Shown here: positions 43,062 to 54,042 of the stretch, piece after piece
Numbering within the stretch: position 1 is the stretch's first letter
How the letters are laid out: each line of letters opens with the position of its first letter
NCBI GenBank assembly: GCA_030418115.1
Contig: JAUHQD010000007.1
Location: 62,001 to 126,000, forward strand
Origin: Alteromonadaceae bacterium BrNp21-10
Lineage (GTDB): Bacteria; Pseudomonadota; Gammaproteobacteria; Enterobacterales; Alteromonadaceae
Length of the DNA: 64,000 nt
Direction of reading: 5' to 3'
Notes under the pieces: generated by a model
Seen by the model: only the letters and a program-made list of their open reading frames with translations
The model's database searches: none
What the model was told of the DNA's origin: nothing
Position numbers and translations under genes: made by a program

Positions 43062-44228
43062 TTAAAAATCCATCACCGCATCGAAGGCCGATTTGGGTTG
43101 ATGATTAACATCGAACAGCATGGGGAAGTCGGCGCGGCCGGAATCAAATTCCGATAACCACGTATTGTCATCGGCAATACCCCAAAAAGTTACGCTACTA
43201 ATGGCGTCGCTATTGCGGCGCAGCATGGTGAAGAGTTCTTTAAAGCGTTGGGCTTGTTGTTGGTCTAATTCAGCAGGAATAGTATCGGCGGTATAAAAGT
43301 CGCTTTTTTCATACTTATTGCCACCAATATACAAAGACACATCCAGCTCGGTGATTTGCACCTCTAGCCCCAGAGACGCATATAGTTGGATGGATTTTTC
43401 CAGATTATCGATACTTTGATAAGAAGACTGATGCTCTGGGTTCGAGGAGGGGGTGGTATTAATATGCGCCTGTAAGCCAACGCCATGTATCGGTACGCCA
43501 GCCTCAAGCAGTCCTTTTACTAATTGATAAATAGCATCGCGACGGGCGGGGATATAGTTGTAGTAATCGTTATAGAAAAGTTTAGCTTGTGGGTCTGCGG
43601 CATGGGCATATTCAAAAGCGGCAGCAATATAATCCTCACCAACAGCGCCGTACCAATGACTTTTTTGATCATCTCTTTCTTGTGCTTCTGTGCGTAAGCT
43701 ACCGTCGTCCATGATGGCTTCATTAACCACATCCCACGCATCGACCTTGCCTTTAAAATGGCCAACAACGCTATCGATATGGGTTTTCATCGTTGCTAAG
43801 ACATCTTCTTTACTGCGATAACTGCCATCTTCATTAAAAAATACCCAATCCGGTGTTTGTCGGTGCCATACCAGAGCATGCCCACGCATGGCCATATTAT
43901 TACTTTTCGCAGAGGCTACCATTTTGTCAGCGGTATCGAAGGTAAATTTGCCCTGTTCAAGCTGTAACGATTCAAACTTCATTTCATTCTCTGTAGTCAT
44001 GCTACTGAAATGATTTTTAAGTAACGCTGCATGAGTAATATAAGAGCCTTCATCGGCCGCTGCACCAATTAAAAAGTGTTCAGAGTATTTCTCAGCTAAT
44101 CCTTTTACTTTTGTTTGAGCCGCCTGCGGTGTATTGACCGTTTGTTGGTTATCGACGGCTGGGGTACAACCTAATGCTGATAAGCCTAAGGTGACATAAA
44201 GCAAGGGAGTGAATAATGAGTTACGCAT
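43062..44228 (-). CDS. GH10 endo-1,4-beta-xylanase lipoprotein
   Basis: A 388-residue enzyme with lipobox LSALGC. The GH10 barrel shows TTENEMKFESLQ, the substrate-binding HALVWHRQTPDWVF, the acid/base Glu in WDVVNEAIMDD (about 170) and the nucleophile Glu in EVQITELDVSL (about 292), plus FWGIADDNTWL near the end. It should cleave the xylan backbone at the cell surface or in the periplasm. It stands about 4 kb away from the main polysaccharide locus, separated by unrelated small genes, and supports xylan as one of the substrates of the organism. No carbohydrate-binding module is fused. Confidence 0.95.
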   Translation of the reverse strand: MRNSLFTPLLYVTLGLSALGCTPAVDNQQTVNTPQAAQTKVKGLAEKYSEHFLIGAAADEGSYITHAALLKNHFSSMTTENEMKFESLQLEQGKFTFDTADKMVASAKSNNMAMRGHALVWHRQTPDWVFFNEDGSYRSKEDVLATMKTHIDSVVGHFKGKVDAWDVVNEAIMDDGSLRTEAQERDDQKSHWYGAVGEDYIAAAFEYAHAADPQAKLFYNDYYNYIPARRDAIYQLVKGLLEAGVPIHGVGLQAHINTTPSSNPEHQSSYQSIDNLEKSIQLYASLGLEVQITELDVSLYIGGNKYEKSDFYTADTIPAELDQQQAQRFKELFTMLRRNSDAISSVTFWGIADDNTWLSEFDSGRADFPMLFDVNHQPKSAFDAVMDF

Positions 44229-44597
44229 GTTGCATCCTTTGAATAATTAATTTGAGTTTTAGTATGGATAATTTAGTAGGGGTAAAAACCTTTGTTATTG
44301 ACCCGTCATTGTTCCTCGTTTGGTAAATACAAGGTTGGGCTATGCATAATGAGTAGTAGCCAAAATCGAGTTTCATATCGTTATTTACCCATACTAAAGT
44401 AATTCGACTAGGCACGGCAGGGATGAGGATTTATGAAAATACATAATGTTGGTAAAAAAGTTGTTAATTAACAGTACTAGAGTTTGTTGATCTTTACGGT
44501 TTGCAAATATTAATAGCAGTATTATTGGCTTTTTATTTGGGGGCGATGCTCATGCCGCGTATTATTTAGGCATCAGCTTTCTTATAGTGGAGTGGTA
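44229..44597. other. Divergent promoter region of the GH10 and HD-hydrolase genes
   Basis: This 369-base AT-rich gap has no supported gene; open frames here are short and look like chance. It should hold the leftward promoter of the xylanase and the rightward promoter of the HD gene. No clear operator was found. Confidence 0.5.
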
Positions 44598-45191
44598 ATG
44601 CAACAACTCACCCAGCAATTAGATTTTATTCTTGAACTCGATCGTCTTAAGGCGGTGTATCGACAAGCCTTAGTCAAAGTCGATAACAATCGTTTTGAGA
44701 ATAGCGCCGAGCACAGTTGGCATATCGCTTTGACGGCGCAAGTACTGCATCAATATGCCGAGGAAGAAGTGGATATCTCCCGTGTTGTTAGCATGTTGTT
44801 GATCCATGACATTGTTGAAATTGATGCCGGTGATACCTTCGCGTTCGCCGAGCAAAGCTTGCTGGATCAGCAAGAAGATAAAGAAATAGCCGCCGCAAAT
44901 CGTATTTTTGGCTTATTGCCAGCCAAGCAGTTTCAGTCGATGAAGCAATTGTGGTCTGAGTTTGAAGAAGCACAAACCGCCGATGCGCGTTTCGCCAAAG
45001 CCATCGATCGTGTTTTACCCTTACTGCAAAACGTCAAGAACGAAGGCGGAAGTTGGGCTCGGCATCAGGTTAAAAAGTCACAAGTCGTTCAGCGCAATCA
45101 GTATCTACAAGGTTTAGCGCCGCAATTATGGACCTATGCTACTGAGCAAATTGATTTTTCTGTAAGCCAAGGTTGGCTAATAGACGACTAA
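44598..45191 (+). CDS. HD-domain phosphohydrolase (HDDC2/YfbR-like)
   Basis: A 197-residue protein from ATG 44598, preceded by GGAG; GTG 44592 in frame is less likely. The metal-binding pattern is His in ENSAEHSWHIAL, the HD pair in LLIHDIVEIDAGD and a later conserved Asp in AKAIDRVLPLL, as in the HDDC2/YfbR 5'-nucleotidase group. It probably removes phosphate from deoxynucleoside monophosphates, though the exact substrate is uncertain. It is convergent with the GlpD-like gene, with six bases between stops. Confidence 0.87.
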   Translation: MQQLTQQLDFILELDRLKAVYRQALVKVDNNRFENSAEHSWHIALTAQVLHQYAEEEVDISRVVSMLLIHDIVEIDAGDTFAFAEQSLLDQQEDKEIAAANRIFGLLPAKQFQSMKQLWSEFEEAQTADARFAKAIDRVLPLLQNVKNEGGSWARHQVKKSQVVQRNQYLQGLAPQLWTYATEQIDFSVSQGWLIDD

Positions 45192-45197
45192 AAGCGG

Positions 45198-46814
45198 TTA
45201 GTTTTTGGCGGCGTGGTCATCGATATATTCTTGTAGCTTAGTTTGCCATTGGTCACCAAAGAATATTTTACAGGCCGCAATTAGACCTGGGGCACTGATC
45301 ACATCTTGATGAGGAATGACTAAGGCTATCTTTGAGCGGCGGCGCAGAAAATCTTCCAACTTGGTGATCATTTCTCGGTTAGTCGCGTGTTCTACTTCAA
45401 CCCGTAAATATTCTGATTTTTCAATGATTGGCTCCGCCATGGCTGGATTCTCACGGATTTGTTCCAGCATATTTAATGCATTGCGACCATAACGCCGCCA
45501 GAAGCGTTGACTTAATAATTCGGTTGAATTGCTAGGAGTTAAGTCATCAAAGCCCATTAATTTGGCGCGGTGATAAAACTCGTTTTTAACTGAATCATCA
45601 GGCTCGCCATACCACTTGTGATTGGGGTAGGGCATTTTAATGCCACACTGGGTAATTAAATCGGCGACTTCATCGCCGACGTTAAGGCAATCCGTGAGTT
45701 TACCGCCAAAAATAGATAAGTAACCTTGGGCCGTATCGATATCAATGGCATGTTTGCGCGATAACTGCACCCAATCGGCTTTATCACTTGTACCCTCAAC
45801 GGCTAAAGGTCTAACACCGCAACGTTCGGCAATAATATCGTGTTCAGTTAATGGCTGTGGTAGGTCGAGTAGCTTATTGACGTTATCGAGGATGAAAGCG
45901 CGATCCTCGGCTGATACTTGTGAGTCAGGAGAGCTAACTTGGGTATCAGTGGTGCCAATACAGGTTTTTGGGCCCATGGGGATTACAAAAAAAAGTCGCC
46001 CGTCATCAGCAAAAAAAGTCAGTACTTTATTGTGTTCGGTAAGCCGCTTAACGATAAGATGCACACCCTTGGAAAATACATGATGATGCTGCGTCGGCTG
46101 TTGGTTAATTTTATTGATTTCATCGACATAAGGGCCGGCGGCATTGATAAAGGTTTTACTGCGCACCGTGATCGGTTTACCGCTAATGCGATCTTTTAGC
46201 TGGCTTACCCAAACGCCATCTTGTTGCTCAGCTTTAATTAGTTCTACATAGTTGGCGGCAACACAGCCATTGCTCATACTGGAACGAATGAAGTTAAAAA
46301 CAAAGCGGGCATCATTGTCATAAAAATAACAGTCGGAGTATTCAAAACCACCACGCACGTTATCGGTATCGACTATGGATTGCATTTTTTTGATGGTTTT
46401 TTTAGATAAGTAACGCGGCATACGAGTAAAAAAGTGACCCATACACCAGTACAACAATGTACCCAGAAACACCAACCAAGCAGGCAAGCGAAAACCATTT
46501 TGAATGCTGGTCAAAAAACGAATTTCTTTGACGGTAGAAGGGTAACTGCGCATCAAGTGATTGCGACTTTTACACAGTTTGTAAACTAAGCGAAATTCAA
46601 AGTTCTCAAGATATTTAATCCCGCCCCATGCCAAGTTGGAGGAATTAGAGCTAGTCGAACCGGCAAAGTCAGCCTGATCAATCAAGGCCACTTTGGCACC
46701 TTTCGCCGCTAAAGATGCCGCCGATACCCCACCATTGATACCCCCACCGACGATCAGTACATCGTAAAGGGTATTAGGGAGTTTATCGATATTGCTTTGC
46801 CGCAAGGTGCTCAT
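45198..46814 (-). CDS. glpD: GlpD-like FAD-dependent glycerol-3-phosphate dehydrogenase
   Basis: A 538-residue flavoprotein. The dinucleotide-binding VLIVGGGINGGVSAASLAAKG lies at about residues 18-40, followed by SSNLAWGGIKYL, GPKTCIGTTDT and LSIFGGKLTDCL, which fit aerobic GlpD. The C-terminal domain is shorter and less conserved than in E. coli GlpD. It should oxidise glycerol-3-phosphate to dihydroxyacetone phosphate and feed electrons to quinone at the inner membrane. No glycerol kinase or permease gene is adjacent. A terminator at 46886-46920 separates it from valS. Confidence 0.85.
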   Translation of the reverse strand: MSTLRQSNIDKLPNTLYDVLIVGGGINGGVSAASLAAKGAKVALIDQADFAGSTSSNSSNLAWGGIKYLENFEFRLVYKLCKSRNHLMRSYPSTVKEIRFLTSIQNGFRLPAWLVFLGTLLYWCMGHFFTRMPRYLSKKTIKKMQSIVDTDNVRGGFEYSDCYFYDNDARFVFNFIRSSMSNGCVAANYVELIKAEQQDGVWVSQLKDRISGKPITVRSKTFINAAGPYVDEINKINQQPTQHHHVFSKGVHLIVKRLTEHNKVLTFFADDGRLFFVIPMGPKTCIGTTDTQVSSPDSQVSAEDRAFILDNVNKLLDLPQPLTEHDIIAERCGVRPLAVEGTSDKADWVQLSRKHAIDIDTAQGYLSIFGGKLTDCLNVGDEVADLITQCGIKMPYPNHKWYGEPDDSVKNEFYHRAKLMGFDDLTPSNSTELLSQRFWRRYGRNALNMLEQIRENPAMAEPIIEKSEYLRVEVEHATNREMITKLEDFLRRRSKIALVIPHQDVISAPGLIAACKIFFGDQWQTKLQEYIDDHAAKN

Positions 46815-46885
46815 TGCTAACCTGTTTTTCCAATAGTTGTGATGACTATCATTACCCTTTATTTACTATAAGCCAAGGGATAAAG

Positions 46886-46920
46886 AAAAAGCCGCTACTG
46901 AATATTCAGTGCGGCTTTTT
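46886..46920 (-). terminator. Terminator of valS
   Basis: AAAAAGCCGC and GCGGCTTTTTT flank an inner ACTGAATATTCAGT palindrome, giving a long stem with one bulged base. T runs exist on both sides, so it may act in both directions. It follows the valS stop at 46939 on the minus strand. Confidence 0.88.
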
Positions 46921-46938
46921 TGAAGCAGCTAATTTCGC

Positions 46939-49722
46939 TTACAAATCTTCAATCGTCTGTTTTTGCTCTAACAATTTATCCATTTGCGTTTGGAACTCTT
47001 CTAGCTTGGCGCGTTCTTTGGCGATGACTTGCTCTGGCGCTTTGCTGACAAAAGTTTCATTGCTGAGTTTGCCTTGAGTACGGGCGAAATCGCCTTGGAT
47101 TTTCTCTAGGGCTTTGGCAATTCGGGCTAGCTCGGCGTCTTTGTCGATTAAGCCAGCCATGGGGATCATCACTTCCATATCACCGACAATGGCAGTAGCG
47201 GAAGCTGGGCCTTTATCACCAGCTTCCAGAATAGTTACGCTTTCTAAGCGTGCCATTCTGGATAAAAACACGTCGGTAGTTTTTAAACGACGTAAGTCTT
47301 CGCTACCCGCATTTTTCAATAATACCGGTAACGGCTTGCTTGGCGGAATGTCCATTTCACCACGGATATTACGCACACCAACAATCACTTGTTTTAACCA
47401 TTCGGTATCTGCAATCACTTTCTCATCTAGCAGCTCGGCATTACGCCCCGGGAAGGCCTGAGTCATAATGCTGACGTCGCGGTTTTCATTAACGCCTGCA
47501 ATACCCGCTAATGGCGCCACGCGCTGCCAAATCTCTTCGGTGATAAAGGGCATAATGGGGTGAATCAAACGTAAGGTCTGCTCCAAAACATTAATAAGCG
47601 TATGACGAGTGCCGCGCTTTTGCGCTGCAGTGCTGTCTTCGCTATTCAATACTGGCTTAGTTAACTCTAAGTACCAATCGCAGAGTTGGTTCCAAGTAAA
47701 CTCGTACACGGCTTGGGCAGCGATATCGAAACGATAGTCTTTTAAGGCATTTTCAAAAGCGATTAAGGTTTGTTGAAAACGCGCCAAGATCCATTTGTCG
47801 GCTAGGCTAAGCTCTAACTCGCCGCCATCGGCACCAACGTCTTGTTCTTCGGTATTCATCAATACAAAGCGTGAGGCGTTCCACAATTTGTTACAGAAGT
47901 TACGGTAACCTTCAACGCGGCCCATATCAAAATTGATATCACGGCTGGTCGACGCCATGGCTGCAAAGGTAAAACGCAATGCATCGGTGCCGTAAGCATT
48001 AATGCCATTTTCAAATTCTTTACGGGTACGCTTTTCAATCTTCTTGGCATCTTGAGGGTTCATCATGCCTGACGTGCGCTTGGCTACTAGGCTCTCAAGG
48101 TCGATACCATCGATTAAGTCGATTGGGTCAAGTACGTTGCCCTTAGACTTCGACATTTTATTGCCCTGTTCGTCGCGAATAAGGCCGGTGATGTAGATTT
48201 CTTTAAAGGGGATTTTGCCGGTGAATTTTTTGGTCATCATGATCATTCTGGCGACCCAGAAGAAAATGATGTCAAAGCCGGTAACCAATACTGATGAAGG
48301 TACAAAGGTTTCTAGTTCTGGGGTTTTATTCGGCCAGCCCATAGTGGCAAATGGCCAAAGGGCAGAAGAGAACCAGGTATCTAATACATCTTCATCCTGA
48401 CGTAAATTAACGCTGGCATCCAGATTATGTTTTGCGCGCACTTCGGCTTCATTGCGGCCAACGTAGATGTTTTCGTTGTCATCAAACCATGCTGGAATAC
48501 GATGTCCCCACCACAACTGACGGGAGATACACCAGTCTTGAATGTTGTACATCCACTGGTAGTAGGTTTTGTTCCAGTTTTCTGGAATAAACTTAATCTT
48601 ACCACTTTCTACCGCTTCAATGGCGGGTTTGGCTAAGGACTCAACTGCCACATACCATTGGTTAGTTAGGTAAGGTTCGATAACCGCGCCGGTACGATCG
48701 CCACGGGGGACTTTTAATTTATGATCATCAATTTTGACCAATAAGCCTTGAGCGGTTAAATCGGCGACGATTTTTTCACGAGCCACAAAACGGTCCAATC
48801 CACGATAAGCTGCTGGCGCTTCGTCGTTGACTTTGGCGTCGTCGGTGAAGATGTTGATCATCTCTAAATTATGACGTTTACCCATTTCGTAATCGTTGAA
48901 ATCGTGGGCAGGGGTGATTTTTACACAACCGGTACCAAAATCTTGTTCAACGTAATCGTCGGCAATAATAGTAATTAGGCGGTCGGTTAAGGGTAATTTA
49001 ATTTGCTTACCGATAAAGGCTTGATAACGTTCGTCGTCTGGATGCACTGCCACGGCGGTATCGCCGAGCATGGTTTCCGGGCGGGTGGTGGCAACAATCA
49101 GCTCACCACTGCCATCGGCCAGTGGATAACGCATATGCCACATGTGGCCGTTTTCTTCTTCGTTAAGTACTTCTAAATCGGATACCGCAGTGTGCAGAAC
49201 CGGATCCCAATTCACCAAACGCTTACCGCGATAAATCAAACCTTCTTCGTGCAGTTTTACGAAAGTTTCGGTAACCGCTGCGGATAGATTGTCATCCATG
49301 GTGAAAACTTCACGGCTCCAATCGGGCGAAGTACCTAAACGGCGCATTTGCGAAGTAATAGTGCCGCCAGACTGTTCTTTCCATTCCCAAATTTTTTCAA
49401 TAAAGGCTTCACGGCCTAAATCATGGCGGTTTTTGCCTTGGGCGTTGAGTTGACGTTCTACCACCATTTGCGTGGCGATACCCGCATGGTCGGTACCCAC
49501 TTGCCACAGGGTGTTGTCACCTTTCATACGGTGATAACGGGTAAGAGTATCCATAATGGTTTGTTGAAAGCCGTGGCCCATATGCAGGCTACCGGTCACA
49601 TTCGGTGGTGGTAATAAAATACAGTAAGGCTCACCTTCGCCACTGGCTTTAAACAGGCCACTTTGTTCCCAGTTCTGGTAACAATTTTTTTCGATATTTT
49701 GCGGATTAAACGTCTTATCCAT
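46939..49722 (-). CDS. valS: Valyl-tRNA synthetase
   Basis: A 927-residue class Ia aminoacyl-tRNA synthetase that charges tRNA-Val and edits misactivated threonine. The HIGH-type motif HMGH is at residues 47-50 within [15 protein letters not shown], the KMSKS motif is in [10 protein letters not shown] (about residue 525), the editing-domain motif [17 protein letters not shown] is present, and a C-terminal coiled coil ([14 protein letters not shown] to the end) is typical of ValS. Length is normal. The start overlaps the holC stop by eight bases, as in related genomes. Confidence 0.97.
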   Translation of the reverse strand: MDKTFNPQNIEKNCYQNWEQSGLFKASGEGEPYCILLPPPNVTGSLHMGHGFQQTIMDTLTRYHRMKGDNTLWQVGTDHAGIATQMVVERQLNAQGKNRHDLGREAFIEKIWEWKEQSGGTITSQMRRLGTSPDWSREVFTMDDNLSAAVTETFVKLHEEGLIYRGKRLVNWDPVLHTAVSDLEVLNEEENGHMWHMRYPLADGSGELIVATTRPETMLGDTAVAVHPDDERYQAFIGKQIKLPLTDRLITIIADDYVEQDFGTGCVKITPAHDFNDYEMGKRHNLEMINIFTDDAKVNDEAPAAYRGLDRFVAREKIVADLTAQGLLVKIDDHKLKVPRGDRTGAVIEPYLTNQWYVAVESLAKPAIEAVESGKIKFIPENWNKTYYQWMYNIQDWCISRQLWWGHRIPAWFDDNENIYVGRNEAEVRAKHNLDASVNLRQDEDVLDTWFSSALWPFATMGWPNKTPELETFVPSSVLVTGFDIIFFWVARMIMMTKKFTGKIPFKEIYITGLIRDEQGNKMSKSKGNVLDPIDLIDGIDLESLVAKRTSGMMNPQDAKKIEKRTRKEFENGINAYGTDALRFTFAAMASTSRDINFDMGRVEGYRNFCNKLWNASRFVLMNTEEQDVGADGGELELSLADKWILARFQQTLIAFENALKDYRFDIAAQAVYEFTWNQLCDWYLELTKPVLNSEDSTAAQKRGTRHTLINVLEQTLRLIHPIMPFITEEIWQRVAPLAGIAGVNENRDVSIMTQAFPGRNAELLDEKVIADTEWLKQVIVGVRNIRGEMDIPPSKPLPVLLKNAGSEDLRRLKTTDVFLSRMARLESVTILEAGDKGPASATAIVGDMEVMIPMAGLIDKDAELARIAKALEKIQGDFARTQGKLSNETFVSKAPEQVIAKERAKLEEFQTQMDKLLEQKQTIEDL

Positions 49723-50176
49723 TATTGGTCTCTTGGTATTCGTTGGCTGGGGCGGTGCTTAACTGGTGCCCGGCAGCGCGATAAAGTTTGTATCTTTCTC
49801 TGGCTTGCTGTTTAAGTTGTTCCTCAGCAGGCACGAAATCGTAAATTTGCCGAAAACGTTGATTGTTTTCCGGCAGGGTATTGCTTAGGTTGATCAGTAC
49901 TGGTCGGTTAGAAACCGATGCCGACTGCCAGTTAATTTCTACTGGCGCGCCATTAGCTGGGCCTTCATTGGCCAAATTGTGGGGCACAAAGCTATCGGTC
50001 GGTTGTTGCCATAACAGCTCATCAAAGATCTCTGCTTGGGCTTTATCGGCAGTTAAAATCAAACAGCGTTGACGTTGGCGATAGCAATCGGTCGCTAGCC
50101 GACAGGCCAGCGAATAGTCGATTTGTTGTTGATTATCCATTTCCTGATCAAGCAGGTAAAACGTCACATTCGCCAT
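49715..50176 (-). CDS. holC: DNA polymerase III chi subunit HolC
   Basis: A 153-residue protein with MANVTFYLL at the start, [37 protein letters not shown] and the later [20 protein letters not shown], the HolC family pattern. HolC links the clamp loader to single-stranded DNA-binding protein. The end overlaps the start of valS, matching the holC-valS order of gammaproteobacteria. The pepA gene is 22 bases upstream, so the three are probably one operon. The last about 20 residues are not conserved in my recollection of the family. Confidence 0.93.
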   Translation of the reverse strand: MANVTFYLLDQEMDNQQQIDYSLACRLATDCYRQRQRCLILTADKAQAEIFDELLWQQPTDSFVPHNLANEGPANGAPVEINWQSASVSNRPVLINLSNTLPENNQRFRQIYDFVPAEEQLKQQARERYKLYRAAGHQLSTAPANEYQETNNG

Positions 50177-50198
50177 GAACTAATAAATCCCGTTGCTA

Positions 50199-51707
50199 TT
50201 ATTCTTCGGTAGCTATACCAGCGCGATTAATTAAAAATTGCGTTAACAAAGGTACCGGTCGACCGGTTGAACCTTTATTTTTACCGCCACTGATCCAAGC
50301 GGTTCCGGCCACATCTAAATGCGCCCAATTGTACTTTTTAGTGAAACGCGACAAGAAACAAGCGGCGGTAATAGTACCGGCACCGCGACCACCTAAATTG
50401 CTAAAATCAGCAAAGGGGCTTTCTAATTGTTCTTGATATTCATCCCACAAAGGTAAGCGCCACGCTTTATCGCTACTTTGTTCAGATGCATTCAGAATTT
50501 CGTGCGCTAACGGGTTATGGGTACTCAATAATCCGCTGGCATGTTTACCTAAGGCTACAATACAAGCACCAGTTAGGGTCGCCACATCAATGACCACATC
50601 GGGATTAAAACGCTCAACATAGGTTAGCGCATCACATAATACCAAACGGCCTTCGGCATCGGTGTTAAGCACTTCGACGGTTTGCCCTGACATAGTAGTG
50701 AGGATATCACCGGGGCGATAAGCATTGGCATCAGGCATGTTTTCACAACCAGCTAAAATACCAATGACGTTGATGGGTAATTTCAGTGCAGCAATAGCAT
50801 TCATAGCACCTAATACGCCAGCGGCACCGCCCATATCGTATTTCATTTCGTCCATGGCTTCGCCTGGTTTAATGGAAATACCGCCAGAATCGAAGGTCAG
50901 GCCTTTACCCACTAGCACCACTGGCGCTTGGCTTTGTGGCCCGCCGCGATGATGGATAATCGACATAATGGATTCGTTAACCGAGCCACGACCAACGGCT
51001 AAATAGGAGTTCATACCTAACTCGGCCATTTGTGCTTCATTAACGGCTTCTACTTCTACGTGCTCGTATTGCTCTGCGAGTAATTTGGCTTGCTCATGTA
51101 AATATACTGGGTTACAGATATTCGGTGGCATGTTGGCCACGTCTTTACACACTTTAACCCCAGCTGCAACGGCTAGGCCTTGCTCGATAGCGCGCTCACC
51201 GGTGGGCAATTCACGACGAGTCGGTACGTTAAATACAATTTTACGTAGAGGACGACGTTGATCGGATTTTTTGCTCTTGAGTTGATCAAATACGTACAGT
51301 GAATCTAAGGTAGTTTCTACCGCTTGGCGTACTTTCCAATAAGTATCACGACCTTTTACATGCAATTCTGTTAAAAAGCATACCGCTTCCATGGAGCCGG
51401 TTTCGTTCAAGGTGCTGATAGATTTGGCGACAATTTGTTTAAACTGACGTTCATCTAATTCCCGCTCTTTACCACAACCAACCAATAACACGCGCTCGCT
51501 AAGGATATTCGGCAAATGATGCAATAACAGCATTTGTCCGGCTTTACCTTCAAGGTCACCACGACGAATTAAGTTGCTGATATAGCCGCCGCTGATTTCA
51601 TCTAATTGCTCGGCGACTGGGGTTAAGCGTCTAGGTTCAAAAACACCTACTACAATACAGGCACTGCGTTGTTTTTCGGGGCTGCCGCTCTTAACACTGA
51701 ATTCCAT
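50199..51707 (-). CDS. pepA: Leucyl aminopeptidase PepA
   Basis: A 502-residue M17 metallopeptidase. The metal and active-site signatures are clear: [34 protein letters not shown], the [10 protein letters not shown] signature with metal-binding Asp and Glu, and the C-terminal [12 protein letters not shown]. It releases N-terminal amino acids from peptides in the cytoplasm and, in some bacteria, also binds DNA. It is divergent from lptF across 170 bases, a conserved arrangement in gammaproteobacteria. Confidence 0.97.
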   Translation of the reverse strand: MEFSVKSGSPEKQRSACIVVGVFEPRRLTPVAEQLDEISGGYISNLIRRGDLEGKAGQMLLLHHLPNILSERVLLVGCGKERELDERQFKQIVAKSISTLNETGSMEAVCFLTELHVKGRDTYWKVRQAVETTLDSLYVFDQLKSKKSDQRRPLRKIVFNVPTRRELPTGERAIEQGLAVAAGVKVCKDVANMPPNICNPVYLHEQAKLLAEQYEHVEVEAVNEAQMAELGMNSYLAVGRGSVNESIMSIIHHRGGPQSQAPVVLVGKGLTFDSGGISIKPGEAMDEMKYDMGGAAGVLGAMNAIAALKLPINVIGILAGCENMPDANAYRPGDILTTMSGQTVEVLNTDAEGRLVLCDALTYVERFNPDVVIDVATLTGACIVALGKHASGLLSTHNPLAHEILNASEQSSDKAWRLPLWDEYQEQLESPFADFSNLGGRGAGTITAACFLSRFTKKYNWAHLDVAGTAWISGGKNKGSTGRPVPLLTQFLINRAGIATEE

Positions 51708-51877
51708 GGCTTAACTGTACCTCTTAAAAACTAAAAACAGGGTTATAATTGCAAAAATAACGAAGCTTCATTTGACGATTCTGCTGCACTTCTGCAAAAT
51801 AAACTTGTGAAAACACTAAGTTTACTTAATATTTCACATCATGCCACTAAAAAACACACTTTACCTTAGAGCAATCC

Positions 51878-52984
51878 GTGCTGATATTTAGATATTTACT
51901 GTCCGAAACCATGAAGTCGCAAGTCGCAGTTTTTATGGTGTTAATGGCAATTTTCATCACCCAAAAGTTTGTTAGGGTGCTAGCCGAGGCCACTAACGGC
52001 GATATTCCTGCTGGATTGGTTTTGGGCTTCCTATCTTTAAAGGTGCCAGTATTGGCGGCTCTCATTCTGCCATTAAGTTTATTTTTGGGCATTATGCTCG
52101 CCCATGGCCGTATTTATGCAGATAGTGAAATGGCAGTACTGCGCGCGTGTGGTGTAAGTGAATGGTATGTCACCCGTGTCATGCTGGTGCTTGGTATGTT
52201 CATGGCTATCTTAACGGCGGTACTCACCTTGTGGATAGCTCCCGCTGCCGTTGAACGTGAATATCAATTAGAAGAACAGGCCGGTGCAGAAACTGGACTA
52301 ACCACTTTGATCCCCGGCCGTTTTCAAGAAACCGCTAACGAACAAGCTGTGATGTTTGTGCACGATATTGGCACCGACAATAATCAATTAGAGCGGGTGT
52401 TTGTGGCTCAGCATAAAGCCGAAGAAGACCAAACCGGCGTTCAGTTAATTTATGCAAAAACCGGTAATGTGCGACAAGATGCAGATGGCTCACAACATTT
52501 GATCTTGGGTGATGGTATTCAGTACCAAGGTAATCGTGGCAAACGGGATTACCAAATTGTTAACTTTGAAGAATATCAGGTCCAAATCTCCGAACGGCAA
52601 ACAGAGCAACAACGACGTAAATTAAGCGCTTATCCCACTCATCAATTGTGGGGTGATGACTCCATTGATGCCATCGCCGAATTACAGTGGCGCTTGGCTA
52701 TCCCTTTGTCCATTCCCTTCTTGGTACTGATTGCGGTGCCGTTGAGTGCGGTAGAGCCGCGCCAGGGGCGCTTTGGTAAAGTGTTTCCGGGCTTGTTGTT
52801 GTATTTAGGTTATTTCATGTTGTTGATGGCAGGGCGCAAAGTGTTGGAAGATGGCAAAATTCCACCGCAATTAGGCCTTTGGTGGGTGCATTGCGTGGTG
52901 CTGTGTATTGGTATTGTATTGCTGGTAAGGGGTCGTACTTTAGGTGCGCAAATTCGCTTCTTAGTAAAAGGGAGCAAAGCATGA
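51878..52984 (+). CDS. lptF: LPS export permease LptF
   Basis: A 368-residue inner-membrane subunit of the LptB2FG transporter, which moves lipopolysaccharide from the inner membrane toward the cell surface. It begins at GTG 51878 with LIFRYLLSETMKSQVAV, aligned with the known LptF start. Membrane helices lie near residues 15-35, 60-80, 100-120 and in the last third, with a large periplasmic beta-jellyroll at about 130-265 (including LIPGRFQETANEQAVMFV). The stop overlaps the lptG start by four bases. Confidence 0.95.
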   Translation: MLIFRYLLSETMKSQVAVFMVLMAIFITQKFVRVLAEATNGDIPAGLVLGFLSLKVPVLAALILPLSLFLGIMLAHGRIYADSEMAVLRACGVSEWYVTRVMLVLGMFMAILTAVLTLWIAPAAVEREYQLEEQAGAETGLTTLIPGRFQETANEQAVMFVHDIGTDNNQLERVFVAQHKAEEDQTGVQLIYAKTGNVRQDADGSQHLILGDGIQYQGNRGKRDYQIVNFEEYQVQISERQTEQQRRKLSAYPTHQLWGDDSIDAIAELQWRLAIPLSIPFLVLIAVPLSAVEPRQGRFGKVFPGLLLYLGYFMLLMAGRKVLEDGKIPPQLGLWWVHCVVLCIGIVLLVRGRTLGAQIRFLVKGSKA

Positions 52985-54042
52985 TTAAAATTCTGGATAT
53001 TTATCTCGCCCGCACATTAATCGGCACTACCTTTTTCAGTTTAAGTATTTTGGTGGGTTTAAGCAGCTTGCTGAAGTTTGTCGATCAACTTAAACAAATC
53101 GGTGTAGGTAGTTACGACATGACCGTGGCCGGTATTTATGTGTTGTTGAGTATGCCCCGTGAAATCGAGCAGTTTTTCCCTATGGCCACCTTAATCGGCG
53201 GTTTAATTGGTTTAGGTATTTTGGCTAGCAGTAGTGAACTGGTGGTGATGCAAAGTGCCGGTTTGAGTAAGTGGAATATTATTGTCTCTTGTATGAAAAC
53301 CGCCTTGTTGATGGTGATTTTTGTGATGGCGTTGGGAGAATGGGTCGCGCCAGTCACTGAAACACAGGCTAAAGAGATCCGTATTCAGGCGATATCCGGA
53401 GGTAGTCTGTTTTCCGGTGACAGGTTAGTGTGGGCTAAAGATGGTGATAACTTTGTCAGTATTGGTGAAGTGACCAACATCAACCAGCTGAATAAAGTCA
53501 ATATTTACCAGTTTGATAGCAGCCTTAATTTGCAACAAATTACCACTGCGGATAAAGCCTTTTTTATGGGGCAAAGCTGGCGCTTAACCGGCGTGAGTTA
53601 TACCTATTTTAATGAGGATAATATTCGCTTGGATCATGCCGACCAAGCTCGCTGGCAATCAACACTGACACCAGACAAATTGGGCGTGGTCACCATCAAG
53701 CCCGAAGCCCTATCTATCCGTGGGTTAATGGATTACGTTACTTACTTACAAAACAATAGCCAAGATGCTAACCGCTATGAACTGGCCTTGTGGCGTAAAA
53801 TTTTGCAACCGGTATCGGTGGCAGTGATGTTGTTAATGGCGTTGTCATTTATCTTCGGGCCATTACGTAGTGTGACCATGGGCGCGAGGGTGATTATGGG
53901 TGTACTGACCGGCTTTGGTTTTTTCATCACTAATGAAATCTTCGGCCCGCTGAGTATGGTCTATCAAATGCCGCCGGTAGTGGGGGCGTTACTCCCTAGT
54001 TTGACCTTTGCGGGCTTGGCGGTATATCTCATTCGCCGTTAA
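52981..54042 (+). CDS. lptG: LPS export permease LptG
   Basis: A 353-residue partner of LptF, starting at ATG 52981 that overlaps the lptF stop (ATGA). The longer frame from 52879 lies within lptF and is not used. The start MIKILDIYLARTLIGTTFFS, the MPREIEQFFPMATLIGGLIGLG helix and VMQSAGLSKWNI are LptG family features; the C-terminal helices include LLMALSFIFGPLRSVTMG. It works with LptF and LptB in LPS transport. Its 3' end overlaps the convergent M20 gene by 14 bases. Confidence 0.95.
   Translation: MIKILDIYLARTLIGTTFFSLSILVGLSSLLKFVDQLKQIGVGSYDMTVAGIYVLLSMPREIEQFFPMATLIGGLIGLGILASSSELVVMQSAGLSKWNIIVSCMKTALLMVIFVMALGEWVAPVTETQAKEIRIQAISGGSLFSGDRLVWAKDGDNFVSIGEVTNINQLNKVNIYQFDSSLNLQQITTADKAFFMGQSWRLTGVSYTYFNEDNIRLDHADQARWQSTLTPDKLGVVTIKPEALSIRGLMDYVTYLQNNSQDANRYELALWRKILQPVSVAVMLLMALSFIFGPLRSVTMGARVIMGVLTGFGFFITNEIFGPLSMVYQMPPVVGALLPSLTFAGLAVYLIRR

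Noticed and set aside
44221-44415. 64-codon minus-strand open frame upstream of the xylanase
   Set aside because: It overlaps the xylanase start in another frame and has no coding character or ribosome site.
52879-52980. Upstream extension of the lptG frame
   Set aside because: It lies inside lptF, and the ATG at 52981 overlapping the lptF stop gives the conserved LptG N-terminus.
54029-54042. Overlap of lptG and the M20 peptidase ends
   Set aside because: A 14-base tail-to-tail overlap is common in compact genomes and shows no further structure.
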